Shown here: positions 5,508-6,115 of the stretch, one piece after another
Layout of the letters: every line of letters starts with the position of its first letter
Position numbering within the stretch: the first letter of the stretch is position 1
Assembly: GCA_016763915.1 (NCBI GenBank)
Contig: JAESSX010000178.1
Coordinates: 1-6,115 of the forward strand
Source of the DNA: Rhodospirillales bacterium
GTDB taxonomy: Bacteria; Pseudomonadota; Alphaproteobacteria; Rhodospirillales_A; Casp-alpha2
DNA length: 6,115 bases
Direction of reading: 5' to 3'
Notes under the pieces: generated by a model
Databases searched by the model: none
The model's input: the letters and a program-made list of their open reading frames with translations, nothing else
Told to the model about the DNA's origin: nothing
Translations under genes and position numbers: made by a program

Positions 5508-5699
5508 ATGATGGAAACGGAAAGCTTTGAGGTTGAAACGGATACCGTCGGCTGCGATGGCGGCGGGGCGTTGGGACACCCCATGGTGTACCTGAAAATC
5601 GTGCCTCGGGAGGACAACCCTGCGCGAAGCGTGGTCTGCCCCTATTGTTCGCGCCAATTCGTCCTTAAATCCGGCGTTTCCGCCCCCGCGGACCACTGA
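5508..5699 (+). CDS. Zinc-finger domain protein, zf-CHCC (NDUFS6-like)
   Basis: This 63-residue protein is a stand-alone CHCC zinc-binding domain, the family that includes mitochondrial complex I accessory subunit NDUFS6. Expected zinc ligands are all present: C16 in CDGGG, H24 in GHP, and C44 and C47 in CPYCSRQF. The GALGHP and YLKI segments are also typical. Bacterial members are usually this short and are found in proteobacteria; a role in complex I assembly or zinc handling is inferred by homology. Two adjacent ATGs (5508 and 5511) are possible starts, with only a weak GGGAAA upstream; the first is given. An in-frame ATG at 5379 would add 43 residues unlike the family and overlap the divergent promoters. 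It is monocistronic, with a hairpin beginning 6 bp after its stop. Confidence 0.92.
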   Translation: MMETESFEVETDTVGCDGGGALGHPMVYLKIVPREDNPARSVVCPYCSRQFVLKSGVSAPADH

Positions 5700-5705
5700 T
5701 CCCTG

Positions 5706-5731
5706 CGGAATCCCGGAAAACCGGGGTTTCG
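5706..5731 (+). terminator. Hairpin just after the zf-CHCC gene
   Basis: The arms 5706-5716 and 5721-5731 form an 11-bp stem (two G:T wobbles) with an AAAA loop, beginning 6 bp after the stop. The stem is strong, but no T-run follows directly: the nearest, TTTTTT at 5761-5766, is about 30 bp further. It may act as a 3' end stabiliser or an imperfect terminator. Confidence 0.55.
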
Positions 5732-5913
5732 GCAAGGGTAAAAGGCTGCGTTCCTGCGAATTTTTTGACGCGTTTCCGACACATAAGGAAACATACCGAA
5801 ATACTATTGAATGTAACAATAGGTTAAAGTCCTCGTCCTGTGGGGGGGTAGTCTGGAAACGGCTAGGGTTGTCTTATGTCGTTTTCCGGCTTCCGCCATG
5901 TCTGGATTGGGGG
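5732..5913. other. Intergenic leader before the last gene
   Basis: This stretch probably holds the promoter of the gene starting near 5951. It is locally A/T-rich (5755-5830) and then G-rich (GGGGGGG at 5842-5848). A dyad CTATTG-N7-CAATAG lies at 5804-5822, and TTGACG (5765-5770) resembles a -35 box, but no suitable -10 sits 16-18 bp beyond it. A 19-codon ORF begins at 5876. An open minus-strand frame across the region (6097 to 5804) looks non-coding. Confidence 0.5.
5804..5822. promoter_or_regulatory. Inverted repeat CTATTG-N7-CAATAG
   Basis: Perfect 6-bp arms sit around a 7-bp A/T-rich centre, about 130 bp before the last gene. The size and position suit a dimeric regulator, and a TACTAT -10-like hexamer (5802-5807) overlaps the left arm. 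No regulator family is recognised, and the role is inferred from symmetry only. Confidence 0.3.
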
Positions 5914-5935
5914 CCCGCGTACGCCGTTGGCGTAG
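5876..5935 (+). other. 19-codon ORF upstream of and in frame with the last gene
   Basis: ATG at 5876 opens a 19-codon frame ending at TAG (5933-5935), with AGGG about 8 nt upstream. It is in the same frame as the membrane protein that follows, with only GCG GGG ATT ACG ACG between the TAG and that gene's proposed CTG start. It could be a leader peptide whose translation opens the hairpin at 5914-5940, the original N-terminus cut off by a nonsense mutation, or chance. The residues match nothing I recognise. Confidence 0.3.
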
Positions 5936-5940
5936 GCGGG
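5914..5940 (+). promoter_or_regulatory. Strong hairpin over the ribosome binding site of the last gene
   Basis: TACGCC and GGCGTA pair around a GTT loop, and after one G-G mismatch CCCGC (5914-5918) pairs with GCGGG (5936-5940), giving 11 pairs in total. The 3' arm includes most of the GGGGA (5938-5942) that would serve as the Shine-Dalgarno sequence for the CTG at 5951. No T-run follows, so it is not a typical terminator. Sequestering the ribosome binding site is the simplest inferred role. Confidence 0.55.
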
Positions 5941-5950
5941 GATTACGACG

Positions 5951-6115
5951 CTGATATTCAGAAACGCGAATTTCGGTTCCAGGATCACGTTGAGCGTCAG
6001 CCTGTTGTTGTTGGGATTGCTGTTTTCTGGCGTCGCGACCTATGTCTACGTCGAATCCCGCGGGATCGACCGCGACATCAAAAAACGCACCGGTCATGTC
6101 CTGGGGTTTCTGGAA
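5951..6115 (+). CDS. N-terminus of a membrane-anchored protein, probably a sensor (partial)
   Basis: The frame is open to the window end and gives 55 residues. A basic N-terminus (R4, R11) precedes one transmembrane segment (about 12-34, including a run of four Leu). It is followed by a charged stretch, ESRGIDRDIKKRTG (35-48), that looks like the start of an extracytoplasmic or coiled region. This layout is common in chemotaxis receptors, histidine kinases and GGDEF proteins, but the family cannot be named from this part. The frame is closed upstream by TAG at 5933-5935, and no ATG, GTG or TTG lies between that stop and the membrane segment. CTG at 5951 is proposed as the start because GGGGA lies 8 nt upstream and the protein would then begin 11 residues before the segment. 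TTG at 5990, inside the segment, is less likely. Confidence 0.65.
   Translation, partial: MIFRNANFGSRITLSVSLLLLGLLFSGVATYVYVESRGIDRDIKKRTGHVLGFLE

Noticed and set aside
5788..5812. General-stress (EcfG-type) sigma factor promoter
   Set aside because: The sequence is GGAAA rather than GGAAC, and no GTT lies at the expected spacing.
5804..6097. Minus-strand ORF of 97 residues
   Set aside because: It is antisense to the transmembrane-encoding frame, is Gln/Arg-rich without a domain, and ends in the A/T-rich dyad region.

Overview
The window looks like chromosomal DNA from a GC-rich alphaproteobacterium, perhaps of the Rhodospirillales. This rests on strong G/C third-position bias, frequent GTG starts, a PAS-GGDEF protein and a CHCC zinc-finger protein of the NDUFS6 type. 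The lineage is inferred from style and family content, not from a marker gene.

Layout, left to right. (1) Positions 1-96 hold the last 31 codons of an unidentified plus-strand gene. (2) Positions 100-280 hold six near-perfect copies of a 32-bp tandem unit. Each copy carries a small hairpin, and the array lies between two convergent genes; the last copy contains the stop codon of the next gene. (3) A minus-strand PAS-GGDEF diguanylate cyclase (268-1167) has an intact GGDEF motif and I-site. (4) A roughly 300-bp divergent intergenic region has a 14-bp palindrome and two 15-bp direct repeats set 20 bp apart. The second repeat touches the Shine-Dalgarno sequence of an unrecognised 153-residue Cys-containing protein (1466-1927, plus). 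(5) A compact minus-strand operon runs from 5336 down to 1935: YadG-like ABC ATPase, lipoprotein serine hydrolase, and CoA-transferase subunits A and B (PcaI/PcaJ-like). All three junctions are 4-bp stop/start overlaps. (6) A 171-bp divergent region (5337-5507) carries two related inverted repeats. (7) A small zf-CHCC zinc-binding protein (5508-5699, plus) is followed by an 11-bp hairpin. (8) A leader region (5700-5950) has a short ORF and a strong hairpin. (9) The window ends in the first 55 codons of a membrane-anchored protein that appears to start at CTG.

The operon combines an ATPase without its permease, a probable outer-membrane lipoprotein esterase or lipase, and a CoA-transferase that activates a 3-oxo acid with CoA. 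One reading is scavenging of an ester or lipid followed by activation of the released acid, but the substrate cannot be read from sequence. The GGDEF protein suggests c-di-GMP signalling nearby. I found no phage, transposon, CRISPR, tRNA or rRNA. No undescribed system is demonstrated here. The most unusual features are the tandem hairpin array and the leader of the last gene.
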